From Gemmatimonadota bacterium (GTDB lineage Bacteria > Gemmatimonadota > Gemmatimonadetes > Longimicrobiales > Gaopeijiaceae), in contig JAQBXY010000014.1 in NCBI GenBank assembly GCA_027623325.1, forward strand, positions 19,651-83,650: a stretch of DNA of 64,000 bases. Direction: 5' to 3'. The position numbers and the translations under genes are program-made. The notes beneath the pieces were generated by a model. The model searched no databases and was not told the origin of the DNA. It saw nothing but the letters and a program-made list of their open reading frames with translations. Positions 54,105 to 63,045 of the stretch are shown here, piece after piece; positions within the stretch are counted from its first letter, which is position 1; every line of letters starts with the position of its first letter.

Positions 54105-55421
54105 ATGTCGAACACCGATCTCATGGACAAGCTGGTATCCTTGTCCAAACGACGCGGGTTCATCTTCCAGTCCTCCGAGATCTACGGAGGAACGGGGTCG
54201 GTCTGGGACTACGGGCCTCTCGGAGTAGAGCTGAAGCGCAACATCAAGGACCGGTGGTGGTCGTCGATGGTGCATCGCCGCGACGACATCGAAGGACTGG
54301 ACGCCGCCATCCTCATGCATCCGAAGGTCTGGGAGGCGTCGGGGCATGTTGAAGGGTTCACAGACCCGCTGGTCGAATGCTCGAACTGCCATCGACGGTT
54401 CAGGGCCGACCTTCCCGAAATCGAGGCGGGGCAATGCCCGACCTGTGGAACGCGGGATGTCTTCGGCGAGCCACGGATGTTCAATCTCATGTTCAAGACG
54501 TTCATGGGCCCCGTAGAGGATTCGTCCGCGACGGTCTACATCCGTCCCGAGACCGCCCAAGGGATCTATGTGAATTTCTTGAACGTGCAGGGGGCCGCGC
54601 GACAGCGGGTGCCGTTCGGAATCGCGCAGATCGGGAAGGCATTTCGAAACGAGATCACTCCGGGGAACTTCATCTTCCGTACGCGGGAGTTCGAGCAAGC
54701 CGAAATGCAGTTCTTCGTGAAACCCGGCGATGACGATGAGTGGTTCGATCGCTGGATGGATCTCCGCATGAAGTGGCACCTCGATCTGGGAATCCGACCG
54801 GAGAAGCTCCGCTTCCACGAACACGGCCCCGACGAGCTCGCGCACTACGCCAAGAAGGCGTACGACATCGAGTACGAGTTCCCGTTCGGGTGGAAGGAGT
54901 TCGAGGGGATCCACAACAGGACGGACTTCGATCTCTCACGGCACCAGGAGTACTCCGGCAAACGCCTCGAGTACATCGACGCCGCGTCGAATGAACGTTT
55001 CCTGCCCTTCGTCGTGGAGACCTCCATGGGGGTCGACCGCACGACGCTCGTCGTGTTGGCCGACGCCTACCGCGAGGAGGAGATCGAAGGCGAGACCCGG
55101 GTAGTTCTAGCGCTCAATCCGGAGATCGCCCCCACCAAGGTCGGCGTCTTCCCGCTCGTGAAGAAAGACGGCATGCCCGAGATCGCACAGAAGCTGAGCG
55201 AAGATCTCCGGGGGGCGGCGATCCCATCCTTCTACGACCAGTCCGGCGCGATCGGGCGCAGGTACCGTCGACAGGACGAAGTGGGGACACCCTGGTGTGT
55301 CACCGTCGATGGAGAATCGGCCGAACTCGGCTCCGTTACGATCCGGGACCGTGATACACTCGAACAGGTCCGCGTTTCGACCGATCAGGTCGTGGCGTGG
55401 GTGCGAGATCGACTAGCCTAG
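54105..55421 (+). CDS. glyS: Glycyl-tRNA synthetase (dimeric type)
   Basis: A 438-residue class II synthetase of the alpha2 type. N-terminal LVSLSKRRGFIFQSSEIYGG and DYGPLGVELKRNIKDRWW are diagnostic. A zinc-type Cys group is present (ECSNCHRRF…CPTCGTRDVF). Class II motifs appear in IRPETAQGIYVNF, FGIAQIGKAFRNEITPGNFI and FRTREFEQAEMQFF, then SMGVDRTTLVVL. The C-terminal anticodon-binding domain starts at EIAPTKVGVFPL. It joins glycine to its tRNA. Confidence 0.97.
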   Translation: MSNTDLMDKLVSLSKRRGFIFQSSEIYGGTGSVWDYGPLGVELKRNIKDRWWSSMVHRRDDIEGLDAAILMHPKVWEASGHVEGFTDPLVECSNCHRRFRADLPEIEAGQCPTCGTRDVFGEPRMFNLMFKTFMGPVEDSSATVYIRPETAQGIYVNFLNVQGAARQRVPFGIAQIGKAFRNEITPGNFIFRTREFEQAEMQFFVKPGDDDEWFDRWMDLRMKWHLDLGIRPEKLRFHEHGPDELAHYAKKAYDIEYEFPFGWKEFEGIHNRTDFDLSRHQEYSGKRLEYIDAASNERFLPFVVETSMGVDRTTLVVLADAYREEEIEGETRVVLALNPEIAPTKVGVFPLVKKDGMPEIAQKLSEDLRGAAIPSFYDQSGAIGRRYRRQDEVGTPWCVTVDGESAELGSVTIRDRDTLEQVRVSTDQVVAWVRDRLA

Positions 55422-55465
55422 CGCGACCCCGTTCCGATCCCCCAACTGATTGACGGAGAACGTCC

Positions 55466-56926
55466 GTGACGTCGAAATCCGAAGTCTTCAGCTCTCGTTG
55501 GGGCATGCTGCTCGCCATGTTGGGCATGGCGATCGGTACCGGAAATATCTGGCGCTTCCCACGCATCGCGGCGAGCAACGGGGGCGGGACGTTTCTCGTG
55601 GCGTGGGTCGTCTTTCTCCTCGCGTGGTCCGTGCCACTTCTCATTCTGGAGTTCGGAATGGGAAAAGCCACCCGCCAGGGAGCGATCGGATCGTTCGTGA
55701 AGACTCTCGGGCCTGGCTTCGCGTGGATGGGGGCGTGGGTCGCGTTCGTCGCCACCGCGATCATGTTCTACTACAGCGTCGTCATGGGGTGGACGATTCG
55801 CTTCTTTGTGGGCACGCTCACGGGTGAGGTTCCCGGGGCGACTCCCAGCGCTTTCTGGGACGGTTTCCACTCGACTCCGGGTGCCGTTCTGACCCACATG
55901 GTCGCGATGGGCCTGGCCCTGTTCGTCGTCTCGCGCGGGGTGCGGGGTATCGAGACCGCGGCCAAGGTGCTCATTCCCAGCCTGGTGGCGCTCGTTCTGG
56001 TTCTCGCGATCCGGGCGGTGACTCTTCCGGGCGCGGGCGCAGGGCTGGCCTTCCTTTTCACTCCGGATTGGGCGGAGTTGGCCAACTACGAGATCTGGAT
56101 TCAGGCCCTGACCCAGAACGCATGGGACACGGGAGCCGGGTGGGGCCTGGTCCTGACCTATGCGATCTACATGCGCGCCAACGAAGACACGGCGCTCAAC
56201 GCTTTCGTGATCGGTTTCGGCAATAACGCCATGTCCCTGCTGGCCGGGATCATGGTCCTTTGTACCGTATTCTCGACGATGCCCGAGGCGCAGGCCGAGA
56301 TCGTCGGGGCGGGTAACGAGGGACTCACCTTCATCTGGGTTCCACAACTCTTCGCCCAGATTCCCGGTGGACGCTTCTTCCAGGCGCTGTTCTTCCTGGC
56401 GCTGGTCTTTGCCGCGTGGACGAGTCTGGTCGCGATGATCGAATTGGCGACTCGTGTGCTCATGGACCTGGGCGTTGTGCGTGGACGCGCGATCGCGATC
56501 GTGGGTGCCGCAGGCCTGCTCTTCGGAATTCCGAGCGCGTTGAAGATCGGCATCTTCCAGAACCAGGACTGGGTGTGGGGTGTGGCCCTGATGCTCTCCG
56601 GATTCTTCTTCGCGTTCGCGGTGCTCCGCTACGGGGTCACGAAGTGGCGCGAGACCTTCATCAACCAGGAAGGTTCCGACATCCACATCGGAGCGTGGTG
56701 GGATTGGGCGATTCGTCTCGTCGCGGTGGAAGCCGTGGTCCTCGCCGTCTGGTCGCTGTGGGGTGCCCGGGGTGACGATTTCCAGGCCACGTGGACGCTC
56801 TTCAGTCCGTACAACGTCGGCTCGGTCGTTATTCAGTTCGCGGTCGTTCTGGTCGTGCTTCTCCTGGCAAACCGACGGCTGGCTGCTGGCGTCCAGGCCA
56901 CGGGACCGGAGCCGATGGGTGACTGA
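55466..56926 (+). CDS. Sodium-dependent transporter, NSS (SNF) family
   Basis: A 486-residue protein with about 12 helices starting with GTG 55466. The NSS signature GTGNIWRFPRIAASNGGGTF near residue 25 contains the sodium and substrate site. VPLLILEFGMGKATRQG and YYSVVMGWTIRFF follow. NSS carriers in bacteria import amino acids such as tryptophan, tyrosine, methionine or alanine; the substrate here is not readable. A possible small partner lies 6 kb downstream (62887). Confidence 0.92.
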   Translation: MTSKSEVFSSRWGMLLAMLGMAIGTGNIWRFPRIAASNGGGTFLVAWVVFLLAWSVPLLILEFGMGKATRQGAIGSFVKTLGPGFAWMGAWVAFVATAIMFYYSVVMGWTIRFFVGTLTGEVPGATPSAFWDGFHSTPGAVLTHMVAMGLALFVVSRGVRGIETAAKVLIPSLVALVLVLAIRAVTLPGAGAGLAFLFTPDWAELANYEIWIQALTQNAWDTGAGWGLVLTYAIYMRANEDTALNAFVIGFGNNAMSLLAGIMVLCTVFSTMPEAQAEIVGAGNEGLTFIWVPQLFAQIPGGRFFQALFFLALVFAAWTSLVAMIELATRVLMDLGVVRGRAIAIVGAAGLLFGIPSALKIGIFQNQDWVWGVALMLSGFFFAFAVLRYGVTKWRETFINQEGSDIHIGAWWDWAIRLVAVEAVVLAVWSLWGARGDDFQATWTLFSPYNVGSVVIQFAVVLVVLLLANRRLAAGVQATGPEPMGD

Positions 56927-56942
56927 CGCCGGACGATAAGGA

Positions 56943-57680
56943 GTGGACTTCCGTGACTTCGAACAGCGGGCCCGCCTCGCGTTCAAGGAGATTCCCGCAG
57001 GATATCGGGACGGGGTCGACGGACTGACCGTGAGCCGGGAGGCACCGACGCACCCGGACCTGCCGGGCGTCTACACGCTCGGTGAGTGTCTGACCGAGGA
57101 ACACGTATCGGACTTCGGCAGTCCCGAAACGACTCGTTCGGTGATCGCTCTGTATTGGGGCTCCTTCTCGGCGTTGTCATCGGAGAACCCCGACTTCGAT
57201 TGGGAGGAGGAGATGTGGGAGACGCTGACCCACGAGCTTCGCCACCATCTGGAATCGTTGGCCGGAGACGATGCGTTGGAGGGTGTCGACTTCGCCGCCG
57301 ACCAGACGTTCCAACGGTTCGAGGGACGGCCTTTCGACCCCTGGTATTACCAACACGGGGTGGAGATCGAGCCCGGCGTCTACCAGGTCGAGAAGAGTTG
57401 GTACATCGAACAGCTCTGGTCCGAGACGGAGTACGCCGCGGTTCCCTCCCTCACCGTTCAGTGGAAAGGCGAGCGGCATCGGCTGCCCAAACCCGACGTG
57501 ATGGGCGATGTGCACTTCGTTCTCGTTCGGGGCTTGCCCGTGGAAGACGACGAGGCTGTCGAGGTCGTGGTCGTCCGCAAACGCTCGTGGTGGCAGGAGG
57601 TGAAGAGGGTGCTCGGAACTTCCCGGGCTCAGATACTCGAATCCGAGGCCTGGGTCGAGCGGGGTTCGGAGGGTCCGTGA
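56943..57680 (+). CDS. Zincin-like metallopeptidase (PF06262-type)
   Basis: A 245-residue protein starting with GTG 56943 beside AAGGAG. The zinc motif THELRHHLESLAG has His97, Glu98 and His101; the third ligand is expected in the following acidic helix (DDALEGVDF region). The N-terminal FEQRARLAFKEIPAGY and TLGECLTEEH are typical of this bacterial zincin family, whose substrates are unknown. The C-terminal ~110 residues, beta-rich, are an addition to the usual short family. Confidence 0.78.
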   Translation: MDFRDFEQRARLAFKEIPAGYRDGVDGLTVSREAPTHPDLPGVYTLGECLTEEHVSDFGSPETTRSVIALYWGSFSALSSENPDFDWEEEMWETLTHELRHHLESLAGDDALEGVDFAADQTFQRFEGRPFDPWYYQHGVEIEPGVYQVEKSWYIEQLWSETEYAAVPSLTVQWKGERHRLPKPDVMGDVHFVLVRGLPVEDDEAVEVVVVRKRSWWQEVKRVLGTSRAQILESEAWVERGSEGP

Positions 57681-57715
57681 AGGAACCCGTCGAGGTCACG
57701 GGGTAGCCCACGCCC

Positions 57716-58510
57716 ATGCCGCTCCACGACGCGTACGCGCGCACCACACCGTTCGAACTGGCGTTTCGGGACCGGGACCGGGCCAACCGTCTGGCGGACG
57801 CGATTGAAGAGGAGTCGGCTGGGCGCGGAGCCGACGCGGACGATCCGCACGCCTTCGTGACCATGGCGGCGGTGGCCGCTTTCGTGGGGGAGGTCGAGGG
57901 GCCCGACGCGCCTCCGGGAGCGATCCACAGATACGGCGCCCTCGCCTTTCACGGCGTGCGGTTCGCTCGGGCGGGCTGCCCTCTGTTCGTCCTGAGCGCT
58001 CCCGTGGCACGCTACCTCGTCGAGGGAACGCCCGAAGGCGACGCGAGTCCGCCTGCCCGGGCCGGCTACCTGCAGTTTCCCCAACACCTTTTCTGGACCG
58101 ACGGGGGCGCTGGAGTACCCGAGTCGGTGGATGGAGCGTTCTGGAGCGTGACCGCGAACGGCTTCATTCACACCCTGCTTGCCACCGGGCTCCGTCCCGA
58201 CAGGCCGGGCCTCGGTGTCGTTCCTCTACCGGAAGCGCCACTGACCGATGCCCCTCTCTGGCTCCATGTGGACGCGAGAGGCGACGGTTCGGACTACGAA
58301 GCCGACATGCCGGGGGGAGAGATCGACGGCCTGTATTCGCTCTCGGCCGCGGGCGAAGTACTGAAGTTGCTCGCCCGGTTCTTTGCCTACACCCACTCCG
58401 TGCCCCGAGGCCTGCTGCCGGTAGGGCCCCCGGTCGAGGGCGACGGGAATGCCATCGGTCCGGCCCGTTCCGTGCTCCCCTTCACGAGAGTAGTGCTCGA
58501 TGCCTCCTGA
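57716..58510 (+). CDS. Hypothetical protein
   Basis: A 264-residue cytosolic-type protein with no signal peptide or membrane helix. Readable stretches include PFELAFRDRDRANRLADAIEE, YGALAFHGVRFARAGCPLFVLS, and FFAYTHSVPRGLLPVGPP. I recognise no family. It overlaps the start of the endonuclease III gene by 11 bp, so the two are co-transcribed and perhaps coupled. Confidence 0.6.
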   Translation: MPLHDAYARTTPFELAFRDRDRANRLADAIEEESAGRGADADDPHAFVTMAAVAAFVGEVEGPDAPPGAIHRYGALAFHGVRFARAGCPLFVLSAPVARYLVEGTPEGDASPPARAGYLQFPQHLFWTDGGAGVPESVDGAFWSVTANGFIHTLLATGLRPDRPGLGVVPLPEAPLTDAPLWLHVDARGDGSDYEADMPGGEIDGLYSLSAAGEVLKLLARFFAYTHSVPRGLLPVGPPVEGDGNAIGPARSVLPFTRVVLDAS

Positions 58511-59150
58511 ATCCAAGCGCGATCGCCTCGAGCGGGCCGGGGAGGTCTACGACCTTTTGAACCGGGAGTACCCCGAGGCTCACTGCGAGCTGACGTTCAA
58601 GGATCCGTTTCAGCTCGCGGTAGCGACCATCCTGTCCGCCCAGACGACCGATGTCCGGGTGAACATGGTGACGCCCGAGCTGTTTCGACGCTTCCCGGGC
58701 CCCGAGCAGCTGGCCAGTGCCGCTCAACAGGACGTCGAGCAGATCGTGCGGACCACCGGTTTCTTCCGGAACAAGGCGAAGAACATCATCGGCTTCGCCC
58801 GCAGCCTGATGGCTGAGCATGGTGGAGTGGTGCCGCGAACGATCTCGGAGCTCTCGGCGCTCCCGGGCGTGGGTCGCAAAACCGCGAATGTCGTGCTGGG
58901 CAATGCCTTCGGGATCAACGAGGGAGTCGTCGTCGATACCCATATCAAGCGGCTGTCGACCTTGATGCGATTCTCGAGGGAGAAAACCCCCGAGAAGATC
59001 GAGCAGGATCTGATGGGCCTCTTCGCCCCGGAGCGGTGGGCGATGCTCGCGCATCTCTTTATCTGGCACGGTCGTCGCGTATGCGATGCGAAGAAGCCGC
59101 GATGCGAAGCGTGCGTGGTGTCACACCTGTGCCCATCTTCGAGGGTATAG
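58500..59150 (+). CDS. nth: Endonuclease III
   Basis: A 216-residue base-excision repair enzyme. The helix-hairpin-helix with the catalytic Lys is LPGVGRKTANVVLGNAFG, the catalytic Asp is in VVVDTHIKRL, and the 4Fe-4S site is CDAKKPRCEACVVSHLC (Cys-x6-Cys-x2-Cys-x5-Cys). It removes oxidised pyrimidines and cuts the abasic site. The length is normal for the family. Confidence 0.97.
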   Translation: MPPESKRDRLERAGEVYDLLNREYPEAHCELTFKDPFQLAVATILSAQTTDVRVNMVTPELFRRFPGPEQLASAAQQDVEQIVRTTGFFRNKAKNIIGFARSLMAEHGGVVPRTISELSALPGVGRKTANVVLGNAFGINEGVVVDTHIKRLSTLMRFSREKTPEKIEQDLMGLFAPERWAMLAHLFIWHGRRVCDAKKPRCEACVVSHLCPSSRV

Positions 59151-59207
59151 GGAGGCGCTTCCACGTTCTCCGCCCTTTTCACGATGTGAACACGAAGGAC
59201 CACCGAG

Positions 59208-59777
59208 ATGCCCGACCGAAACGATGCCGTTGCGCTCCTGGAGCAGTGGGTCGAGAACGAAGGACTGCGTAAACACATGTACGCCGTGGAAGCCGCGGTC
59301 CGACATTACGCGAGGCTGCGAGGGGCGGACGAGGCCGTGTGGGGACTCGCGGGGTTGCTGCACGATCTCGATTGGGAGAAATACCCCGACCGGCACCCCC
59401 TGACTGCCGTCGAGCATCTTCGTGAACTCGGATACGCTGACGAGATCCTTCAGGCGATCCTGGCGCACCGGGCCGACTTCACCGGAGTGCAGCCGGAAAG
59501 TGATCTCGCAAGGGTCCTCGTGGCGTGTGATGAGCTCTCGGGGCTCGTGTTCGCCACCTGCCTGGTCCGCCCGAACGGAATCGACGACTTGAAACCGAAG
59601 TCGGTCACCAAGAAGCTGAAGGACCGGACCTTCGCGGCCGGGGTCAGCCGCGAGGAAGTCCAGCACGGGATCGATCTGCTGGGCATCGATCGTGCGGAAC
59701 ACATCCAGAACGTGATCGACGCACTGTCCACGGTGTCCGCCGAATTGGGAATTCGTGCTCAGGACATCTCAGGCTGA
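59208..59777 (+). CDS. HD domain protein
   Basis: A 189-residue helical protein of the HD superfamily. The metal motif GLLHDLDWEKYPDRHP has His52 and Asp53; a further His in LAHRADF and Asp in CDELSGLV complete the likely site. The N-terminal WVENEGLRKHMYAVEAAVRHYA is typical of this small HD group (predicted nucleotide phosphohydrolases). A role in nucleotide clean-up would suit the DNA-repair neighbour, but is inference. Confidence 0.85.
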   Translation: MPDRNDAVALLEQWVENEGLRKHMYAVEAAVRHYARLRGADEAVWGLAGLLHDLDWEKYPDRHPLTAVEHLRELGYADEILQAILAHRADFTGVQPESDLARVLVACDELSGLVFATCLVRPNGIDDLKPKSVTKKLKDRTFAAGVSREEVQHGIDLLGIDRAEHIQNVIDALSTVSAELGIRAQDISG

Positions 59778-59794
59778 GTCGGAACTTCCGGCTG

Positions 59795-59813
59795 AGTCGG
59801 AACTCGACTTTTT
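59795..59813 (+). terminator. Possible weak terminator after the HD gene
   Basis: A 5-bp stem, AGTCG with CGACT around GAACT, is followed by TTTT. A 15-base direct repeat (GGCTGAGTCGGAACT at 59772 and 59790) lies across the same site. The stem is short, so termination is only possible. Confidence 0.35.
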
Positions 59814-59863
59814 GCCACCGTGTACGGAATCCTGATGGCCTCACCCCCCGGCAGGTGGCACTG

Positions 59864-62362
59864 ATGCACCGTTTCCTTCGACCCGTCGCTGCCGTCCTGT
59901 TCCTAGGGCCGGCGTCCGCCATCACCGCGCAAGACGTGGAGATGCTCGGCGAGCGATACGGGACGCGGCCTCCGGCGGGGTATTACGAAGCGATGCGGCA
60001 GGAGCCAGGCTCCTTTCAATTCCGCAGAGGTATGGCCCGTCCCCGACTCGACTTCGCCCTGTTCGACGGAGGGGCAGCTTCCAGCGTGCCGCAACTCGGT
60101 CTCGGACCGCGCAGCGGTCCGGTCATCGGCAACTATTCGATCCCCGTGGTGCTCGGCCTGTACAACAACTCAGGACTGACCCCGCCGTTTCCGATGGTCG
60201 ACATCCAAGCTGCCTACTTCGGTGGCGGGCCTGGCTCAATCACGGAGTATTACACCGAGGTATCGGGTGGGCGTGTCACGCTGGCGGGTGAACTCGTGGA
60301 TTGGGTGAAGGTGGCCCGAGACGATGTGGCCTACACGGTCGGTGAGAGCGGCCTCGTCGGTGGGTCGTTAGGCGGAGGCGGGGCGGGAAACTTCATCTAC
60401 GATGTGCTGACGCTGAACTCGAACATCGACTGGAGTCCGTACGACAACGACGGCCCGGACGGCATCCCGAATTCGCTCGACGATGATGGTTATGTCGACG
60501 TCCTCGCGGTTATTCACCCCACCCGAGGCGGCGAGTGCCGCGGTCCGGGATCGGACGACCGAATCTGGTCGCATCGGTGGTCGCTCTCCTCGTCTGTCGG
60601 TACCCCGTTCGTGACGAGTACTCCGGCGGCGGCGGGGGGGACCATCCTCGTGGACGATTATACGATCCAGCCGGCCATCTCGTGCTCGGGTGGGCTGTTG
60701 AATCAGATCGGCATCTTCACACACGAGCTGGGTCACGCGTTCGGCCTGCCGGACCTGTACGACACCGACACCTCCGACGGCAGGCATTCGGGCGCCGGCA
60801 TCTGGGACCTCATGGCTTCCGGATCGTGGGGATGCAACAACGTCTCGCCAGCGACTCCGTGCCACATGGGGGCGTGGAGCAAGATGGTGCTCGGGTGGGT
60901 CGATGTCGTCACGCTGGGTCCCGATATGGATCATGGGAGATTGACCCTGGGGCCGGTGGAGACGGACGGGACGGTGTACCGTGTGGACGCTATCGACGGA
61001 TCGGGGGAGTATTTCCTCCTGGAGAACCGACAGCGGATCGGGTACGACGTGAACCTCTACTCCGAAGGGCTCCTTGTCTGGCAGATCGACCCAGACTGGC
61101 TCGCGGCTCAGTGGAGTGCCAATCGAGTCAACGCAGAGTCCCACATGGGCGTCTGGCTTCGCCAGGCCGATGGCCGGAACGATCTCGGCAACGTCGGTGC
61201 GGGGCGCGGGGACGCGGGAGACCCCTTCCCAGGACAGACCGGCAACTCGGCGTTTCATGCGGTCACCGAGCCGAGTCCCGTTTCCTTTCAGGGGACGTTC
61301 ACGGGCCTCACCCTCTTTGATATCACGCGCTCGGGAGACGACCTGGCGTTTGGCCTGGCGACCCGCTTCAGCACCATGACGATTCGGGCGGATGGCGCCG
61401 TGGGGACGGATGGACTCTTCACCGTGAATGGCATGGCGGTTAGCCCACCGGCCACCACGTTCGTATCCGCACCGTTCGTCACACACACGATCGAGGCTGC
61501 GGCCGGCGAACCGATCGGGCCGGGCGAGCGACGTCCCTTCCTCGGATGGCTCGATTCCCCCACCGCGGCGCGGGCGCGGACCGTGCCCACCCCGATCGCG
61601 GACACGGATTTCGTGGCCAGCTACGGGGGGTCGGCCTTCGAGGTAGACGTAACGGTCACCGGGGCGGTCGGAGGCATTGGGCCGGGTTCGTTGGTGAGCC
61701 TGCCTGCCTCGGAAGATCGGTGGTTCGCAGACGGGGTGACGGTGGACTTGGAGGCCGTACCGACGACGGGATTCGCGTTCTCGGAGTGGAGTGGTGATTT
61801 GGCGGGTCAGAGCAATCCGGCTCGGTTCACCATCACAGGTCCGCTCTCCGCTGGAGCGGACTTCGATCTGATCTACGCGGTCGCCACACCCGACGTCGAC
61901 TTTCCCGCTGCGACGCTGATGGACCTTCAGCTGGAGGTCGAGCACGGGACCCCTCCGTACCGGTGGGCTCTGACCGGGGGTGAACTCCCCGTGGGCCTGG
62001 AGATGTCGCTGGGCGGACGCATCACCGGAGCCGGTCTCACCCTGGGCCTGTTCGACCTGACCTTCCAGGTTCTCGACGGTTCGGGCCTCCAGGCAACAGG
62101 AAGCATCGCGCTCGAACTGGTGTCGCCGCAGATCCCGATTGAACAACTCACGCAGCCCTTCTTGCTGTCTGGTCCCCCACTCAACTCGGCACAGCTGAAC
62201 TTCCTGAATCTGCAGGGCAACGGCACGGCTCCCTATGACGTCGGGGACTTCCGCTCATGGATTCTGGCCAATCCGACGCTCCCGCTGAGCACACACTTCT
62301 CGCCGCAGTCGGTCCCTTCGGTCGTGGTTGTGCCGATGCGCCCCACGGGAGACGAGCGATGA
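59864..62362 (+). CDS. Secreted M6 family metalloprotease (immune inhibitor A-like)
   Basis: An 832-residue exported protein, ATG 59864, with a signal peptide (LRPVAAVLFLGPASAITA). The zinc site is FTHELGHAFGLPDLYDTD with His287, Glu288 and His291, followed by the met-turn-like DLMASGSWGC. These mark M6 peptidases. GLRP-like repeats and beta-sandwich domains with FSEWSGDLAG and a putative Ig-like GTPPYRWALTGGELPVGLEM follow. It probably digests extracellular protein. The next lipoprotein gene overlaps by 4 bp. Confidence 0.87.
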   Translation: MHRFLRPVAAVLFLGPASAITAQDVEMLGERYGTRPPAGYYEAMRQEPGSFQFRRGMARPRLDFALFDGGAASSVPQLGLGPRSGPVIGNYSIPVVLGLYNNSGLTPPFPMVDIQAAYFGGGPGSITEYYTEVSGGRVTLAGELVDWVKVARDDVAYTVGESGLVGGSLGGGGAGNFIYDVLTLNSNIDWSPYDNDGPDGIPNSLDDDGYVDVLAVIHPTRGGECRGPGSDDRIWSHRWSLSSSVGTPFVTSTPAAAGGTILVDDYTIQPAISCSGGLLNQIGIFTHELGHAFGLPDLYDTDTSDGRHSGAGIWDLMASGSWGCNNVSPATPCHMGAWSKMVLGWVDVVTLGPDMDHGRLTLGPVETDGTVYRVDAIDGSGEYFLLENRQRIGYDVNLYSEGLLVWQIDPDWLAAQWSANRVNAESHMGVWLRQADGRNDLGNVGAGRGDAGDPFPGQTGNSAFHAVTEPSPVSFQGTFTGLTLFDITRSGDDLAFGLATRFSTMTIRADGAVGTDGLFTVNGMAVSPPATTFVSAPFVTHTIEAAAGEPIGPGERRPFLGWLDSPTAARARTVPTPIADTDFVASYGGSAFEVDVTVTGAVGGIGPGSLVSLPASEDRWFADGVTVDLEAVPTTGFAFSEWSGDLAGQSNPARFTITGPLSAGADFDLIYAVATPDVDFPAATLMDLQLEVEHGTPPYRWALTGGELPVGLEMSLGGRITGAGLTLGLFDLTFQVLDGSGLQATGSIALELVSPQIPIEQLTQPFLLSGPPLNSAQLNFLNLQGNGTAPYDVGDFRSWILANPTLPLSTHFSPQSVPSVVVVPMRPTGDER

Positions 62363-62742
62363 CTCCGCGAAAGGTCGGTCCCGCGGCGGCGCTCTTCCTC
62401 CTCCTCGTCGGCGTCGGTTGTGACTCCGGTCCGAGCGGGCCCGGGGCGTTGACCGGACGGGTGACGGGACAGCCGCTGGGCGCCGTCGTGCTCGAGGTGA
62501 CCGGGGTAGGCATTCAGGGATTCGACGGCCGCGGGAGCAGCCAGGCTTATTCCGCGGCGGTGGCCGGTCGTGTGGACACGTATCGTGTGGTTCTCGTCGA
62601 CGCGGTCGGCGGCGACATCACATTCGACATCCGCGTCGACGATGTCCGCATGGAGCCGCCTACGGTGGTTGTGATCGCCGCGGCGAGGCCCGATAACGTC
62701 TCCCAGCCTGTGGCTACGCTAGCCGTGATCGTGGAGCGTTAG
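62359..62742 (+). CDS. Small lipoprotein
   Basis: A 127-residue protein. Signal AAALFLLLVGVGC with lipobox Cys at residue 21, followed by DSGPSGPG. The remainder is a small beta-rich domain (AVVLEVTGVGIQGF, YRVVLVDAVGGDITFDIRVDD). Overlap with the M6 protease gene (ATGA) implies joint expression, perhaps as an anchored partner. No family is recognised. Confidence 0.7.
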   Translation: MTPRKVGPAAALFLLLVGVGCDSGPSGPGALTGRVTGQPLGAVVLEVTGVGIQGFDGRGSSQAYSAAVAGRVDTYRVVLVDAVGGDITFDIRVDDVRMEPPTVVVIAAARPDNVSQPVATLAVIVER

Positions 62743-62886
62743 CACGCACTCGGAGCGCTTGCTCCGCTACCCACCTTCCGCCACCTTACGCGGGCCGTTT
62801 TCCGCGCCATTGTGGCGTGAGCCGCGGCCCCGCCGAAATCGCATGAACACTGAACTTTTGGCCGCCACGAGGCGGAGGAGTTGCCC

Positions 62887-63003
62887 ATGACGGCAGCGAC
62901 ATGGATCACGATGTTCGTGATCATGGCGTTCGTGTGGGGTGGCTTCTCCTTGGTGCTGCTCACCGCCATCCGGAAGGAGTCCGGGAAGCGCGTTGACGGC
63001 TAG
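62887..63003 (+). CDS. 38-residue single-helix membrane protein (MetS-like small subunit?)
   Basis: A short gene with an ideal ribosome-binding site (GGAGGAG, 6 bases before the ATG). The product is one helix (ITMFVIMAFVWGGFSLVLL) with a basic tail (IRKESGKR). Size and pattern recall the small subunits that accompany some NSS transporters (MetS type), and an NSS gene lies at 55466. It lies 43 bp before carB. The ribosome-binding site makes a real gene likely; the role is inferred. Confidence 0.62.
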   Translation: MTAATWITMFVIMAFVWGGFSLVLLTAIRKESGKRVDG

Positions 63004-63045
63004 CACCATCTTCCCCGCGTTGCGGTCGCAGAGATAGCGAAGCCT

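Noticed and set aside
59772..59804. A 15-base direct repeat near the end of the HD gene
   Set aside because: Only two copies, partly within the coding end; no sign of a mobile element or an array.
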